Assembly: GCF_013390595.1 (NCBI RefSeq) | Contig: NZ_JACAWV010000003.1 | Span: 310,001-374,000, forward strand | Direction of reading: 5' to 3' | Length of the DNA: 64,000 nt | DNA from: Rhizobium sp. RM | Lineage (GTDB): Bacteria > Pseudomonadota > Alphaproteobacteria > Rhizobiales > Rhizobiaceae | Part shown: positions 1 to 7,255 of the stretch, in pieces | Layout of the letters: every line of letters begins with the position of its first letter | Position numbering within the stretch: position 1 is the stretch's first letter | The notes under the pieces: model-generated | What the model saw: the letters and a program-made list of their open reading frames with translations, nothing else | The model's database searches: none | Told to the model about the DNA's origin: nothing | Position numbers and translations under genes: made by a program

Positions 1-336
1 AAGGGCATGGCGGAAGGTGATTTCGTGCGTGGTTTCCTCAATGTACACAATGCCCGCACCAACGAGAAAACCGTTTCGAAGACCTACTCCGCAGCAACGG
101 CCCTGTCGCAGCACTATGGTGCCGACGAACAGATGGCCGCTGATGTCGTGGCGCATGTGGTGAATGGGACGCCGCTTCCGGTTTCGGCGCTTGATGCAAT
201 CGAGGCTGGCATTCTGGCGCTTGCCATGGATGAGGCTCGTCATGGCCGCAAGGTCGTGGACCTGAAGCCAGTCTGGGAAGAGTATGATCTCGCGCTCCAT
301 GGGCAGGTAAAAGCGCCCACGGCGAAATCCGCGTAA
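1..336 (+). CDS. Gfo/Idh/MocA-type oxidoreductase, C-terminal part (5' truncated)
   Basis: The frame is open from the first base of the window, so only the C-terminal ~111 residues are visible. Segments such as FVRGFLNVHNAR, AADVVAHVVNGTPLPVSALDAIEAG and a DLKPVWEEYD ending resemble the tail of NAD(P)-dependent sugar or inositol dehydrogenases of the Gfo/Idh/MocA family, which oxidise sugar hydroxyls in the cytoplasm. The nucleotide-binding domain lies outside the window and cannot be checked. It ends 11 bp before the first sugar-ABC permease gene, so it is probably co-transcribed with the importer and acts on the imported sugar. The family call is inferred from C-terminal similarity only. 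Confidence 0.65.
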   Translation, partial: KGMAEGDFVRGFLNVHNARTNEKTVSKTYSAATALSQHYGADEQMAADVVAHVVNGTPLPVSALDAIEAGILALAMDEARHGRKVVDLKPVWEEYDLALHGQVKAPTAKSA

Positions 337-347
337 GGGGACGGGCG

Positions 348-1232
348 ATGGAAGCGAAACGTAGCGCGGTCATCTTCGCCTGGCTTCTCCTTCTTCCGGC
401 ACTCCTCTATATAACGGTTATCGTTGCCTACCCGCTGGTTGATACGTTCATTCTCTCCTTCACCGATGCGTCGCTTCGCAAGACGACGAATTGGGTTGGG
501 TTTCTGAACTACGAGAAGATTTTCAACGAGACCTTTGCCGGAGTCATCACCCGGACCTTCATCTGGACGTTCTTTTCCGTCTCGATCAAGATGATCATCG
601 GCACGTTCGGAGCAGTTTTGCTGAACTCGGCCGTTCCAGGTAGGGCACTTTTCCGCATCCTAACCATGCCGCCGTGGATCGTGCCAATGGCGATCGGCAT
701 TTTCATGTGGGGCTGGATGTATAACGGCCAGTTCGGCATGATCTCTGGCGTCTTGCAGAACCTCGGCCTGGTCGATGGACCGGTTGCATTTCTTGCCTAC
801 GGCAATACCGCATTCTGGGCGACAGTCGTGACAGACGTCTGGATCGGCGTGCCTATGGTGACGCTCTACCTTCTGGCAGCCATACAGGCCATTCCGCAGG
901 ATCTCTACGAGGCTGCATGGACCGATGGTGCAAGCCGTATGTATCGCTTCCGCCGCATCACGCTGCCGCTGATGTTGCCTGCGATGATCACCATGTCGAT
1001 GATTTCGCTGATCTCGACGTTCAACTCTTTCGATATCATCTGGATTTTGACGCAGGGCGGCCCGACCGGTCAGACGACAACGATGATTATCGACACCTAC
1101 AAGACCGCGATCGGTTCCTACAAATACGGGGAAGGTGCCGCGCGTGCCGTGCTTATCTGCATCTTCCTGTCGATTTTCACCTTCTTCTATTTCCGCGTCA
1201 CCAGCCGTATTTCTCAGGAGGCCACCCGATGA
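348..1232 (+). CDS. Sugar ABC transporter permease (MalF/UgpA type)
   Basis: A 294-residue inner-membrane permease with about six hydrophobic helices; the first spans roughly residues 8-30 (AWLLLLPALLYITVIVAYPL). The EAA loop that contacts the ATPase is seen as EAAWTDGASRMYRFRRITLP around residues 189-208. Length and layout match the CUT1 family that imports oligosaccharides and glycerophosphodiesters. The start has a GGGGACGGG ribosome-binding stretch just upstream. The stop overlaps the start of the next permease by an ATGA, a typical heterodimer pairing. The substrate cannot be read from the sequence; nearby GH20 and RpiR genes suggest an amino sugar or oligosaccharide. Confidence 0.9.
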   Translation: MEAKRSAVIFAWLLLLPALLYITVIVAYPLVDTFILSFTDASLRKTTNWVGFLNYEKIFNETFAGVITRTFIWTFFSVSIKMIIGTFGAVLLNSAVPGRALFRILTMPPWIVPMAIGIFMWGWMYNGQFGMISGVLQNLGLVDGPVAFLAYGNTAFWATVVTDVWIGVPMVTLYLLAAIQAIPQDLYEAAWTDGASRMYRFRRITLPLMLPAMITMSMISLISTFNSFDIIWILTQGGPTGQTTTMIIDTYKTAIGSYKYGEGAARAVLICIFLSIFTFFYFRVTSRISQEATR

Positions 1233-2086
1233 CCGACAAGAATGCGATGATCAACCGCTACAAGTGGTATGAAATCGTCGGGATCTATTGCGGTATCGCC
1301 GTGTTCCTGACCTTCGTGCTGGCACCGTTTGTCGAGGGTTTTCTGGTTTCGCTGAAGCCGCTCAGCCTGCTGTTTTCCTCGCCATATCGTTTCTGGCCGG
1401 AAAACGGCTCGTTCGAAGCCTACAAGACCATGTGGGTCAGCGTTCCGGGCTTCGCGCGTTACGTCTTCAACTCCTTCTTCATTTCCACCATCTCGACGGC
1501 GATCGTGCTGCTTCTGGTGGTCCCCGCATCCTACGCCTTCGCCCGTTTCAAGTTTCGCGGCCGTGGGCAGTTGCTGGGCGCGTTTCTGGCCATCAACATG
1601 TTTTCAGGTGCGGTTCTCCTGATCCCGCTCTACCGGTTGATGCGCAACATGGGTGTCCTCAACACTTACTTCGCAATGATCATTCCAGGTGCGGCGTTCC
1701 TGATCCCGACCGCCATCTGGCTGCTCAGAACGTATATGCTGCGCATTCCACGCGAACTTGAAGAAGCCGCTTATGTGGACGGCGCCAGCTATTTCTATAC
1801 GTTCCGCCGTGTGATCCTGCCGCTTGCCATGCCTGGCATCGCCGTGGTGTCGATCACCACCTTCATCGGCGCATACGCCCAGCAGTTCATCTTCGCCCTC
1901 ACCTTCAATTCCAAGACCGAATTTATGCCGCTGCCTATTGGCCTGTTCGCCTATTTCGGTCGTCAGGAAGTCATCTGGAATGAGTTGATGGCGGCCAGCT
2001 TTGTCGGCATTGCGCCGGCCATGGTCGTGATCTTCTTCATGCAACGATATCTCGTCAGCGGTCTGACCGCCGGCGCGGTGAAATAA
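1229..2086 (+). CDS. Sugar ABC transporter permease (MalG/UgpE type)
   Basis: A 285-residue inner-membrane protein, the second half of the CUT1 permease pair. The start is the ATG of an ATGA overlap with the preceding permease, with TCAGGAGG just upstream; the same frame is open further back, but that part is antisense-like sequence inside the neighbour. The EAA motif appears as ELEEAAYVDGASYFYTFRRV. Hydrophobic helices occur near residues 14-36, 83-105, 118-140, 150-170 and at the C-terminus (AMVVIFFMQRYLVSGL). With the preceding permease it should form the translocation channel served by the binding protein and ATPase that follow. Confidence 0.9.
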   Translation: MTDKNAMINRYKWYEIVGIYCGIAVFLTFVLAPFVEGFLVSLKPLSLLFSSPYRFWPENGSFEAYKTMWVSVPGFARYVFNSFFISTISTAIVLLLVVPASYAFARFKFRGRGQLLGAFLAINMFSGAVLLIPLYRLMRNMGVLNTYFAMIIPGAAFLIPTAIWLLRTYMLRIPRELEEAAYVDGASYFYTFRRVILPLAMPGIAVVSITTFIGAYAQQFIFALTFNSKTEFMPLPIGLFAYFGRQEVIWNELMAASFVGIAPAMVVIFFMQRYLVSGLTAGAVK

Positions 2087-2126
2087 ACAACAACCGGAAC
2101 GACCACCAGAGAATGGGAGACTACTT

Positions 2127-3359
2127 ATGGCACTGAAACATTACGGATTGGCGCTCTGCGCTCTCGCATTTGCCGGTTCAACCGCGCTTGGCACGGTGAC
2201 GGCGCACGCTGCCGACAAGGAAATCAGCTGGATCTATTGCGGCGACAAGATGGACCCCATCCATGAGAAGTACATCAAGGAATGGGAAGGCAAGAACGAA
2301 GGCTGGAAGGTTGTTCCGGAAGTCGTCGGCTGGGCACAGTGCCAGGACAAGGCAACCACGCTGGCTGCTGCCGGCACGCCGGTCGCCATGGCCTATGTCG
2401 GTTCGCGCACTCTGAAGCAGTTCGCGCAGAACGATCTCATCGTTCCGGTGCCGATGACGGAAGAGGAAAAGAAAAGCTATTATCCCAACATCGTCGACAC
2501 GGTGACGTTCGAGGATACCCAGTGGGGCGTTCCGGTCGCGTTCTCGACCAAGGCTCTCTATTGGAACAAGGATCTGTTCAAGCAGGCCGGTCTTGATCCG
2601 GAAGTGCCGCCGAAGACTTGGGCTGAAGAAATTGCGTTCGCAAAGCAGATCAAGGAAAAGACCGGTGTTGCCGGTTACGGTCTGCCAGCAAAGACCTTCG
2701 ACAACACCATGCATCAGTTCATGCATTGGGTTTACACCAATAACGGCAAGGTCATCGACGGCGACAAGATCACCGTCGACAGCCCGCAGGTTCTGGCAGC
2801 GCTGCAGGCTTACAAGGACATCACGCCTTACTCCGTCGAAGGTCCGACTGCCTACGAGCAGAACGAAATCCGCGCGATCTTCCTTGATGGCAAGGTCGGC
2901 ATGATCCAGGCAGGCTCCGGTGCCGCTACGCGTCTCCAGGCAACCAAGATCAACTGGGGTATCGCAACACTTCCGCTCGGTCCCGAAGCCAAGGGTTCTG
3001 GCACGCTGCTCATCACCGACAGCCTTGCTATCTTCAAGGGTACGGGTGTTGAGGAAAAAGCGACCGAATTCGCCAAGTTCATTACCTCTCCCGGTCCACA
3101 GGGCGAATATGAACTGCAGGGCGGCGCCGGCCTGACGCCGCTGCGTCCATCGCCGAAGGTTGACGAATTCATTGCCAAGGACCCCTTCTGGAAGCCGCTC
3201 GTCGACGGTATCGCCTATGGTGGTCCTGAGCCGCTCTTCACCGATTACAAGGGCTTCCAGGACGTCATCATCGAGATGGTACAGTCCGTCGTCACGGGCA
3301 AGGCGACGCCGGAAGATGCCGTGAAGAAGGCATCGGGCGCGCTCGAGCAATACAAGTAA
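2127..3359 (+). CDS. Sugar ABC transporter substrate-binding protein
   Basis: A 410-residue periplasmic binding protein of the family-1 solute-binding group. The N-terminus is a Sec signal peptide (LCALAFAGSTALGTVTAHAA) with likely cleavage after AHA near residue 28. Family features include WGVPVAFSTKALYWNKDLFK, where partner proteins have the common YYNKDLF segment, and GKVGMIQAGSG. The start has GGGAG seven bases upstream. It is the fourth gene of the importer operon, 40 bp after the second permease. A strong stem-loop just downstream probably protects this 5' part of the transcript, as is common for abundant binding proteins. Ligand unknown. Confidence 0.9.
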   Translation: MALKHYGLALCALAFAGSTALGTVTAHAADKEISWIYCGDKMDPIHEKYIKEWEGKNEGWKVVPEVVGWAQCQDKATTLAAAGTPVAMAYVGSRTLKQFAQNDLIVPVPMTEEEKKSYYPNIVDTVTFEDTQWGVPVAFSTKALYWNKDLFKQAGLDPEVPPKTWAEEIAFAKQIKEKTGVAGYGLPAKTFDNTMHQFMHWVYTNNGKVIDGDKITVDSPQVLAALQAYKDITPYSVEGPTAYEQNEIRAIFLDGKVGMIQAGSGAATRLQATKINWGIATLPLGPEAKGSGTLLITDSLAIFKGTGVEEKATEFAKFITSPGPQGEYELQGGAGLTPLRPSPKVDEFIAKDPFWKPLVDGIAYGGPEPLFTDYKGFQDVIIEMVQSVVTGKATPEDAVKKASGALEQYK

Positions 3360-3375
3360 GCCAAATGTGCTGATG

Positions 3376-3403
3376 ACTGCGGGCTTGTCGTAAAGCCCGC
3401 AGT
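3376..3403 (+). terminator. Stem-loop after the binding-protein gene (attenuator or mRNA stabiliser)
   Basis: Perfect 11-bp inverted repeat, ACTGCGGGCTT (3376-3386) and AAGCCCGCAGT (3393-3403), with a six-base loop. No run of T follows, so it is more likely a 3' stabilising or partial-attenuation hairpin than a full terminator. It lies between the binding protein and the ATPase of the same importer, where unequal expression is expected. Confidence 0.65.
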
Positions 3404-3555
3404 TCCCCTCAATTTCGCTGCGGAAACATCATCACTTCATCAGAAGGGGCAAGGTTTCCGTCTTATTTCAAACGGTTTCGGTCCGAACGGCCCTGTTCGT
3501 TCTGGAACGTCTCTGAACGCAGCCGTGTTTTGGCTGGTGACGGGAGAGGCAAGTC

Positions 3556-4668
3556 TTGGGTCAACTCTATCTCAACAACGTCCGCAAGAATTATGGACAT
3601 TTCGAAGTCATCAAGGGCGTTCAGCTCGACATCAAGGATGGTGAATTCGTCGTTTTTGTCGGACCTTCGGGATGCGGCAAGTCCACGCTGCTGCGGATGA
3701 TCGCAGGTCTGGAAGACATTTCCGGTGGTGACGTCGTCATCAATGGTGTGAAGGTCAACGAGCTGCCACCCGTCAAGCGCGGCATTGCCATGGTTTTCCA
3801 GTCCTATGCGCTTTATCCGCATATGTCTGTCTTCGAAAACATCGCTTTTCCGCTGCGTGTCGAAAAGATGGAAGAAAGCAAGATCAAGGAGAAGGTCGAA
3901 GGCGTCGCCAAGATCCTGCAGCTTGATCAGCGCCTTGAACAGCGACCGGGAATGCTTTCTGGCGGTCAGCGCCAGCGCGTTGCAATCGGGCGCGCGATCG
4001 TCCGTGAACCGAAAATCTTCCTGTTCGACGAACCGCTGTCCAACCTCGATGCGGCGCTGCGCGCGGACATGCGTATCGAGCTTACCAATCTGCATCGTAC
4101 GTTGAAGGCGACGATGATCTACGTGACCCACGACCAGGTGGAAGCCATGACCATGGCTGACCGTATCGTGGTGCTGAATGCTGGCGAGATTGCGCAGGTC
4201 GGCGCACCGCTGGAACTTTACCACAAACCCGCCAATCTTTTCGTTGCCGGATTTATCGGTAACCCCAAGATGAACTTCCTGAAAGTGACCTGCGTGAAGG
4301 CAGACGCCGATGGTGTCACGGTGGACTATCAGGGCCAGCAGATCACTGTTCCGGTCGAACCGCGTGCGGGTCTCGAAGGTTCGCAATTGACGCTTGGAAT
4401 TCGCCCGGAACACACCGGTCTTGAACCTGCAGACCTCAATATCACGGTGGCGCCAAGCGTGATCGAGCGGCTCGGCGTGAACACAATTGCCTATGGTGTT
4501 TCTCCGACCGGAGAAAACTATTGCGCGTTGCTGTCTGGCTCCGCACCGGTGGTTGTCGACGAGCCGATCGTAACGGGTATCAAGGCATCCGATTGCCATC
4601 TGTTTGACGATAGCGGCATTGCCCTGGACCGGCGTGTCGATCTCTCCGTGCTCAAGCTCATTCAATAG
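3556..4668 (+). CDS. ABC transporter ATP-binding protein (MalK/UgpC family)
   Basis: A 370-residue ATPase that powers sugar import on the cytoplasmic face. Walker [10 protein letters not shown] lies at residues 36-44, the signature LSGGQ at 134-138 and Walker B FLFDEP at about 155-160. The H-loop is in [12 protein letters not shown]-terminal OB-fold (TOBE) extension of about 130 residues, including LGIRPEH, is typical of MalK/UgpC. The start is TTG at 3556, chosen because the conserved N-terminus ([11 protein letters not shown]) begins immediately after it and GGGAGAGGC precedes it. It is 196 bp downstream of the binding protein, with a stem-loop between them, but in the same orientation and evidently part of the same system. 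Confidence 0.93.
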   Translation: MGQLYLNNVRKNYGHFEVIKGVQLDIKDGEFVVFVGPSGCGKSTLLRMIAGLEDISGGDVVINGVKVNELPPVKRGIAMVFQSYALYPHMSVFENIAFPLRVEKMEESKIKEKVEGVAKILQLDQRLEQRPGMLSGGQRQRVAIGRAIVREPKIFLFDEPLSNLDAALRADMRIELTNLHRTLKATMIYVTHDQVEAMTMADRIVVLNAGEIAQVGAPLELYHKPANLFVAGFIGNPKMNFLKVTCVKADADGVTVDYQGQQITVPVEPRAGLEGSQLTLGIRPEHTGLEPADLNITVAPSVIERLGVNTIAYGVSPTGENYCALLSGSAPVVVDEPIVTGIKASDCHLFDDSGIALDRRVDLSVLKLIQ

Positions 4669-4676
4669 CGACAGGA

Positions 4677-4710
4677 GGGCGGATCATGGGATTTTCATTT
4701 ACATCCGCCC
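4677..4710 (+). repeat. Inverted repeat downstream of the ATPase gene, overlapping an orphan ribosome-binding site
   Basis: GGGCGGAT (4677-4684) pairs with ATCCGCCC (4703-4710). The left arm overlaps a strong Shine-Dalgarno-like AGGAGGGCGG followed by ATG at 4686. The frame from that ATG would run antisense through the NTF2-like gene, so I do not call a gene here. It may be a 3' hairpin or the relic of a lost downstream gene. Confidence 0.4.
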
Positions 4711-4761
4711 CTGTTGCCAAGGCCGCATTTCGTACTTCAGATGCGGGCGCTAAACGCAAAA

Positions 4762-4790
4762 AAAACGCCGGGTTTTCGGCCCGGCGTTTT
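4762..4790. terminator. Bidirectional Rho-independent terminator
   Basis: AAAACGCCGGG (4762-4772) pairs perfectly with CCCGGCGTTTT (4780-4790) around a seven-base loop, with A/T tracts on both sides. It sits between the importer operon on the plus strand and the NTF2-like gene on the minus strand, which end toward each other. Confidence 0.9.
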
Positions 4791-4802
4791 GCGTCTTTGC
4801 CC

Positions 4803-5288
4803 TTACGGCATCGGGTTCGGCATGTAGCCCGTGAAGCCGCTGATTTTCCAGCGCCCCTTGTGCAGCCGGCAATAATAAAGCGTCTGCCATTTCATGGTGT
4901 CGAAACTGCCGTCTGCTTTTCGCAAGCCGCCATCGAACTTCTTGCGAACGAGTGCTGTTTCGCCTTCGACCTCGATCTCTTCCAGCGTCGTCGTCGTGAA
5001 GATGGCTGTGCGCGGATCTTCGGCAAACTTTTCCTTCTGGAAATCCTGTGCCTGTCTCAGCCATTCGTCGCGGTAGGCAACAAGCGAGGGGAAGGACAGG
5101 CGCCAGTTGTCCGGATTGGTCTCGCGGTTGGCATTGATGCCGAGAAAGCCGTCTTCGACGAAATCATCGGCGACCTTGTCCCAGTCGGCAGCGAGAAAAG
5201 CGTCGATGTCACGCGTCACCAGCATCTCCCAGATGGAGTGACGGGCGAAATCGGTTTCGGGAAAGGGGTTCTTGAAGGGATCACGCAT
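4803..5288 (-). CDS. NTF2-like / SnoaL-like domain protein
   Basis: A 161-residue soluble protein without signal peptide. The pattern of an N-terminal helix (ARHSIWEMLVTRDIDAFLAADW), then AEDPRTAIFTTTTLEEIEVEGETALVRKKFDGG and a final WQTLYYCRLHKGRWKISGFTGYMP, fits the alpha+beta cone fold of the NTF2/SnoaL superfamily, whose members are small enzymes or binding proteins. No catalytic assignment is possible. It is transcribed divergently from the RpiR regulator, across a region with two similar palindromes, so it is likely a member of that regulon and of the same sugar pathway. Confidence 0.65.
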   Translation of the reverse strand: MRDPFKNPFPETDFARHSIWEMLVTRDIDAFLAADWDKVADDFVEDGFLGINANRETNPDNWRLSFPSLVAYRDEWLRQAQDFQKEKFAEDPRTAIFTTTTLEEIEVEGETALVRKKFDGGLRKADGSFDTMKWQTLYYCRLHKGRWKISGFTGYMPNPMP

Positions 5289-5304
5289 GACGACAGTCCG
5301 TTTT

Positions 5305-5318
5305 TGAAATTATTTTCA
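5305..5318. promoter_or_regulatory. Candidate RpiR/MurR operator, copy 1
   Basis: The imperfect palindrome TGAAATTATTTTCA lies 17 bp upstream of the NTF2-like gene start. It shares the core AAATTATTTTC with the reverse complement of the second palindrome at 5378-5390. RpiR-family regulators commonly bind AT-rich TGAAA...TTTCA palindromes. The link to the adjacent regulator is an inference. Confidence 0.45.
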
Positions 5319-5377
5319 TATTTTGCAGATTTCTCTGGTGGAGATTGTTGGCATATGCTCTCATATCAATCAACAAA

Positions 5378-5390
5378 GAAAATAATTTTC
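5378..5390. promoter_or_regulatory. Candidate RpiR/MurR operator, copy 2
   Basis: GAAAATAATTTTC is a perfect odd-length palindrome (GAAAAT / ATTTTC) about 72 bp from the first copy, centre to centre, and about 135 bp upstream of the regulator start. The pair in a divergent promoter suggests autoregulation and joint control of both flanking transcripts. Confidence 0.45.
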
Positions 5391-5524
5391 GTAATGGGAG
5401 CGAAAGCCTTGCCGTCAATTGGGCAAACGAACCTTGGATCAAGAATTCGGGCGGTTGACTGGCATGCCGATTTGCGGTGCATCGGAAACGAGGCCAAAGC
5501 CTGATTTTGGCGTAACGGGGACCG

Positions 5525-6394
5525 ATGACCATGGATATTTTCGCAAAAATTCAAGAAGACAAGGCGCAGTTTTCCCAGTCGGAGAAACGCATCGCCGATA
5601 TTCTAGTCTCGGACTTCGAATTTGCCGTCAATGCCTCGATCATCGAGCTTGCAGCGCGTGCCGAAGTCTCTCCGCCGACCGTTACACGTTTCTGCCGGCG
5701 CCTTGGTTGTCAGAGTTTCTCCGAGTTCAAGGTCAGCCTTGCCAAGACGGCCTATGTCGGTATCCGTTATCTGACCTCGGAGGCGACTAGCACTGGTCCC
5801 TCCGAAGTTACCGAGGAGGTTCTGGCAAAGGCGCAAGACGCGCTTTTCCTGCTTCACAAGACGCTTGATCCAGCGATAGCGGATCAGGCTGCAGCAAGGA
5901 TTGCGAATAGCGGCATGATCTATGCCTTTGGTTCGGGCGGCAACTCGTCGATGATTTCGGACGAGATTCAAAACCGCCTGTTTCGCCTCGGATTTCGTGT
6001 TGCGACAAGCGCCGATCACAGCATGCAACTGATGATGACCGCCGCCGCACGCAAGGACGACGTGATTATCGGTTCATCCTTCTCGGGCCGGAACATGGAG
6101 CTGGTCAAATGTTTCAGGCTGGCGCGCGAGATGGGCGTCGCCACCATAGCGTTGACCCAGAGCGACAGTCCGGTTGCCGACGCTGCAGACATTGTTGTCG
6201 GGGTCAATGTTCCCGAAGGAAACAATATCTTCCGCCCCACTTCGTCGCGTTATGCCTATATGGCTGCCGTCGATGTTCTTGCGACGTTGGCCGCTTATCA
6301 CAACCAGCAAAGGTCGATGGTGACCTTGCGTCACATCAAGCAGCAGCTCGTGGAACACCGCGACAAGGACGACCGGCAATTGCTTGGCGACTGA
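5525..6394 (+). CDS. MurR/RpiR family transcriptional regulator
   Basis: A 289-residue regulator. Residues ~1-77 form the RpiR-type helix-turn-helix (FAKIQEDKAQFSQSEKRIAD, then SPPTVTRFCRRLGCQSFSEFK). Residues ~125-260 form a SIS sugar-phosphate-binding domain (IYAFGSGGNSSMISDEIQNRL, IIGSSFSGRNMELVKC). Such proteins usually sense a phosphorylated (amino) sugar and control its catabolic genes. It is followed 33 bp later by the SDR gene and then the GH20 gene, so it probably heads the catabolic transcript. A second ATG lies two codons downstream and could also be the start. The effector is not known. Confidence 0.9.
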   Translation: MTMDIFAKIQEDKAQFSQSEKRIADILVSDFEFAVNASIIELAARAEVSPPTVTRFCRRLGCQSFSEFKVSLAKTAYVGIRYLTSEATSTGPSEVTEEVLAKAQDALFLLHKTLDPAIADQAAARIANSGMIYAFGSGGNSSMISDEIQNRLFRLGFRVATSADHSMQLMMTAAARKDDVIIGSSFSGRNMELVKCFRLAREMGVATIALTQSDSPVADAADIVVGVNVPEGNNIFRPTSSRYAYMAAVDVLATLAAYHNQQRSMVTLRHIKQQLVEHRDKDDRQLLGD

Positions 6395-6427
6395 GAGGGG
6401 CGGTTAACGCCAGAGGAGCTTTAGGAC

Positions 6428-7210
6428 ATGACAGACAGCAGAAACCACGTCGCCGTGGTAACGGGTGCGGCTGGTGATATTGGTCGCGCAATTGCTGAAC
6501 AGCTATCGGTGACCCATGCGACCGTCGTGCTGGTGGATATTGATGCTGCAGCGCTTGATAAGGCGCTTTCCCTGCTTTCCGGCTCCAACTTCGTTGCCAA
6601 AACCTGTGACGTGACCAGTCCGGAGGATCTTTCAAGGCTGGCAGCCGACGTAGCTTTGCTTGGCGATGTCGCAACACTCGTCAACAATGCCGGCGCGGCT
6701 CGCGCTGTCAGTCTGCACGACACGACGCCGGAAATCTGGCGCAAGGATAACGCCCTCAACCTCGAGGCGCCGTTCTTGTGTTTCAGGGCTTTTGAGGAGC
6801 CTTTGAAGCGGACGCAGGGTGCGCTCGTCAACGTCGCCTCGGTGAACGGGATGTCGGTTTTCGGTCATCCGGCTTATAGCGCTGCGAAGGCAGGACTGAT
6901 CCACCTGACAAAGCTGATTGCCGTCGAATACGGAAAATTCGGCATCCGCTCCAACGCCGTTGCCCCTGGCACTGTTCGAACACAGGCATGGGAAGCGCGG
7001 GCGGCCAACAATCCGCAAGTCTTCGAAGAGGCGAAGCACTGGTATCCGTTGCGCCGCATCGTGAAACCGGAGGATGTGGCGAATGCTGTCGCCTTTCTGG
7101 CCGGTCCGCAAGCGATGGCCATCAGCGGCGTTTGCCTGCCTGTCGACTGCGGTTTGACCGCCGGGCAGGCACCGCTCGCCCACACTTTTTCGCAATCCGA
7201 ACATTACTGA
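6428..7210 (+). CDS. Short-chain dehydrogenase/reductase (SDR)
   Basis: A 260-residue cytoplasmic oxidoreductase of the classical SDR type. It has the cofactor motif TGAAGDIG near residue 13, the structural NNAG, and the catalytic Ser/Tyr/Lys set in ASVNGMS and HPAYSAAKAG. The C-terminal region (VKPEDVANAVAFLAGP...SGVCLPVDCG) is typical of complete members. An Asp after the second strand (VDIDA) suggests NAD rather than NADP. Placed between the RpiR regulator and the hexosaminidase, it probably oxidises or epimerises a sugar intermediate; the substrate cannot be deduced. Confidence 0.9.
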   Translation: MTDSRNHVAVVTGAAGDIGRAIAEQLSVTHATVVLVDIDAAALDKALSLLSGSNFVAKTCDVTSPEDLSRLAADVALLGDVATLVNNAGAARAVSLHDTTPEIWRKDNALNLEAPFLCFRAFEEPLKRTQGALVNVASVNGMSVFGHPAYSAAKAGLIHLTKLIAVEYGKFGIRSNAVAPGTVRTQAWEARAANNPQVFEEAKHWYPLRRIVKPEDVANAVAFLAGPQAMAISGVCLPVDCGLTAGQAPLAHTFSQSEHY

Positions 7211-7255
7211 CCCGGGCCAGAACCAGGCTCAATCTGCAATAATAAGGGGAGCATC

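Noticed and set aside
4686-5504. Plus-strand frame of ~272 codons after the ABC ATPase with a strong ribosome-binding site
   Set aside because: After the first ~25 codons it runs through a terminator and antisense to the NTF2-like gene. Noted only as a possible gene relic.
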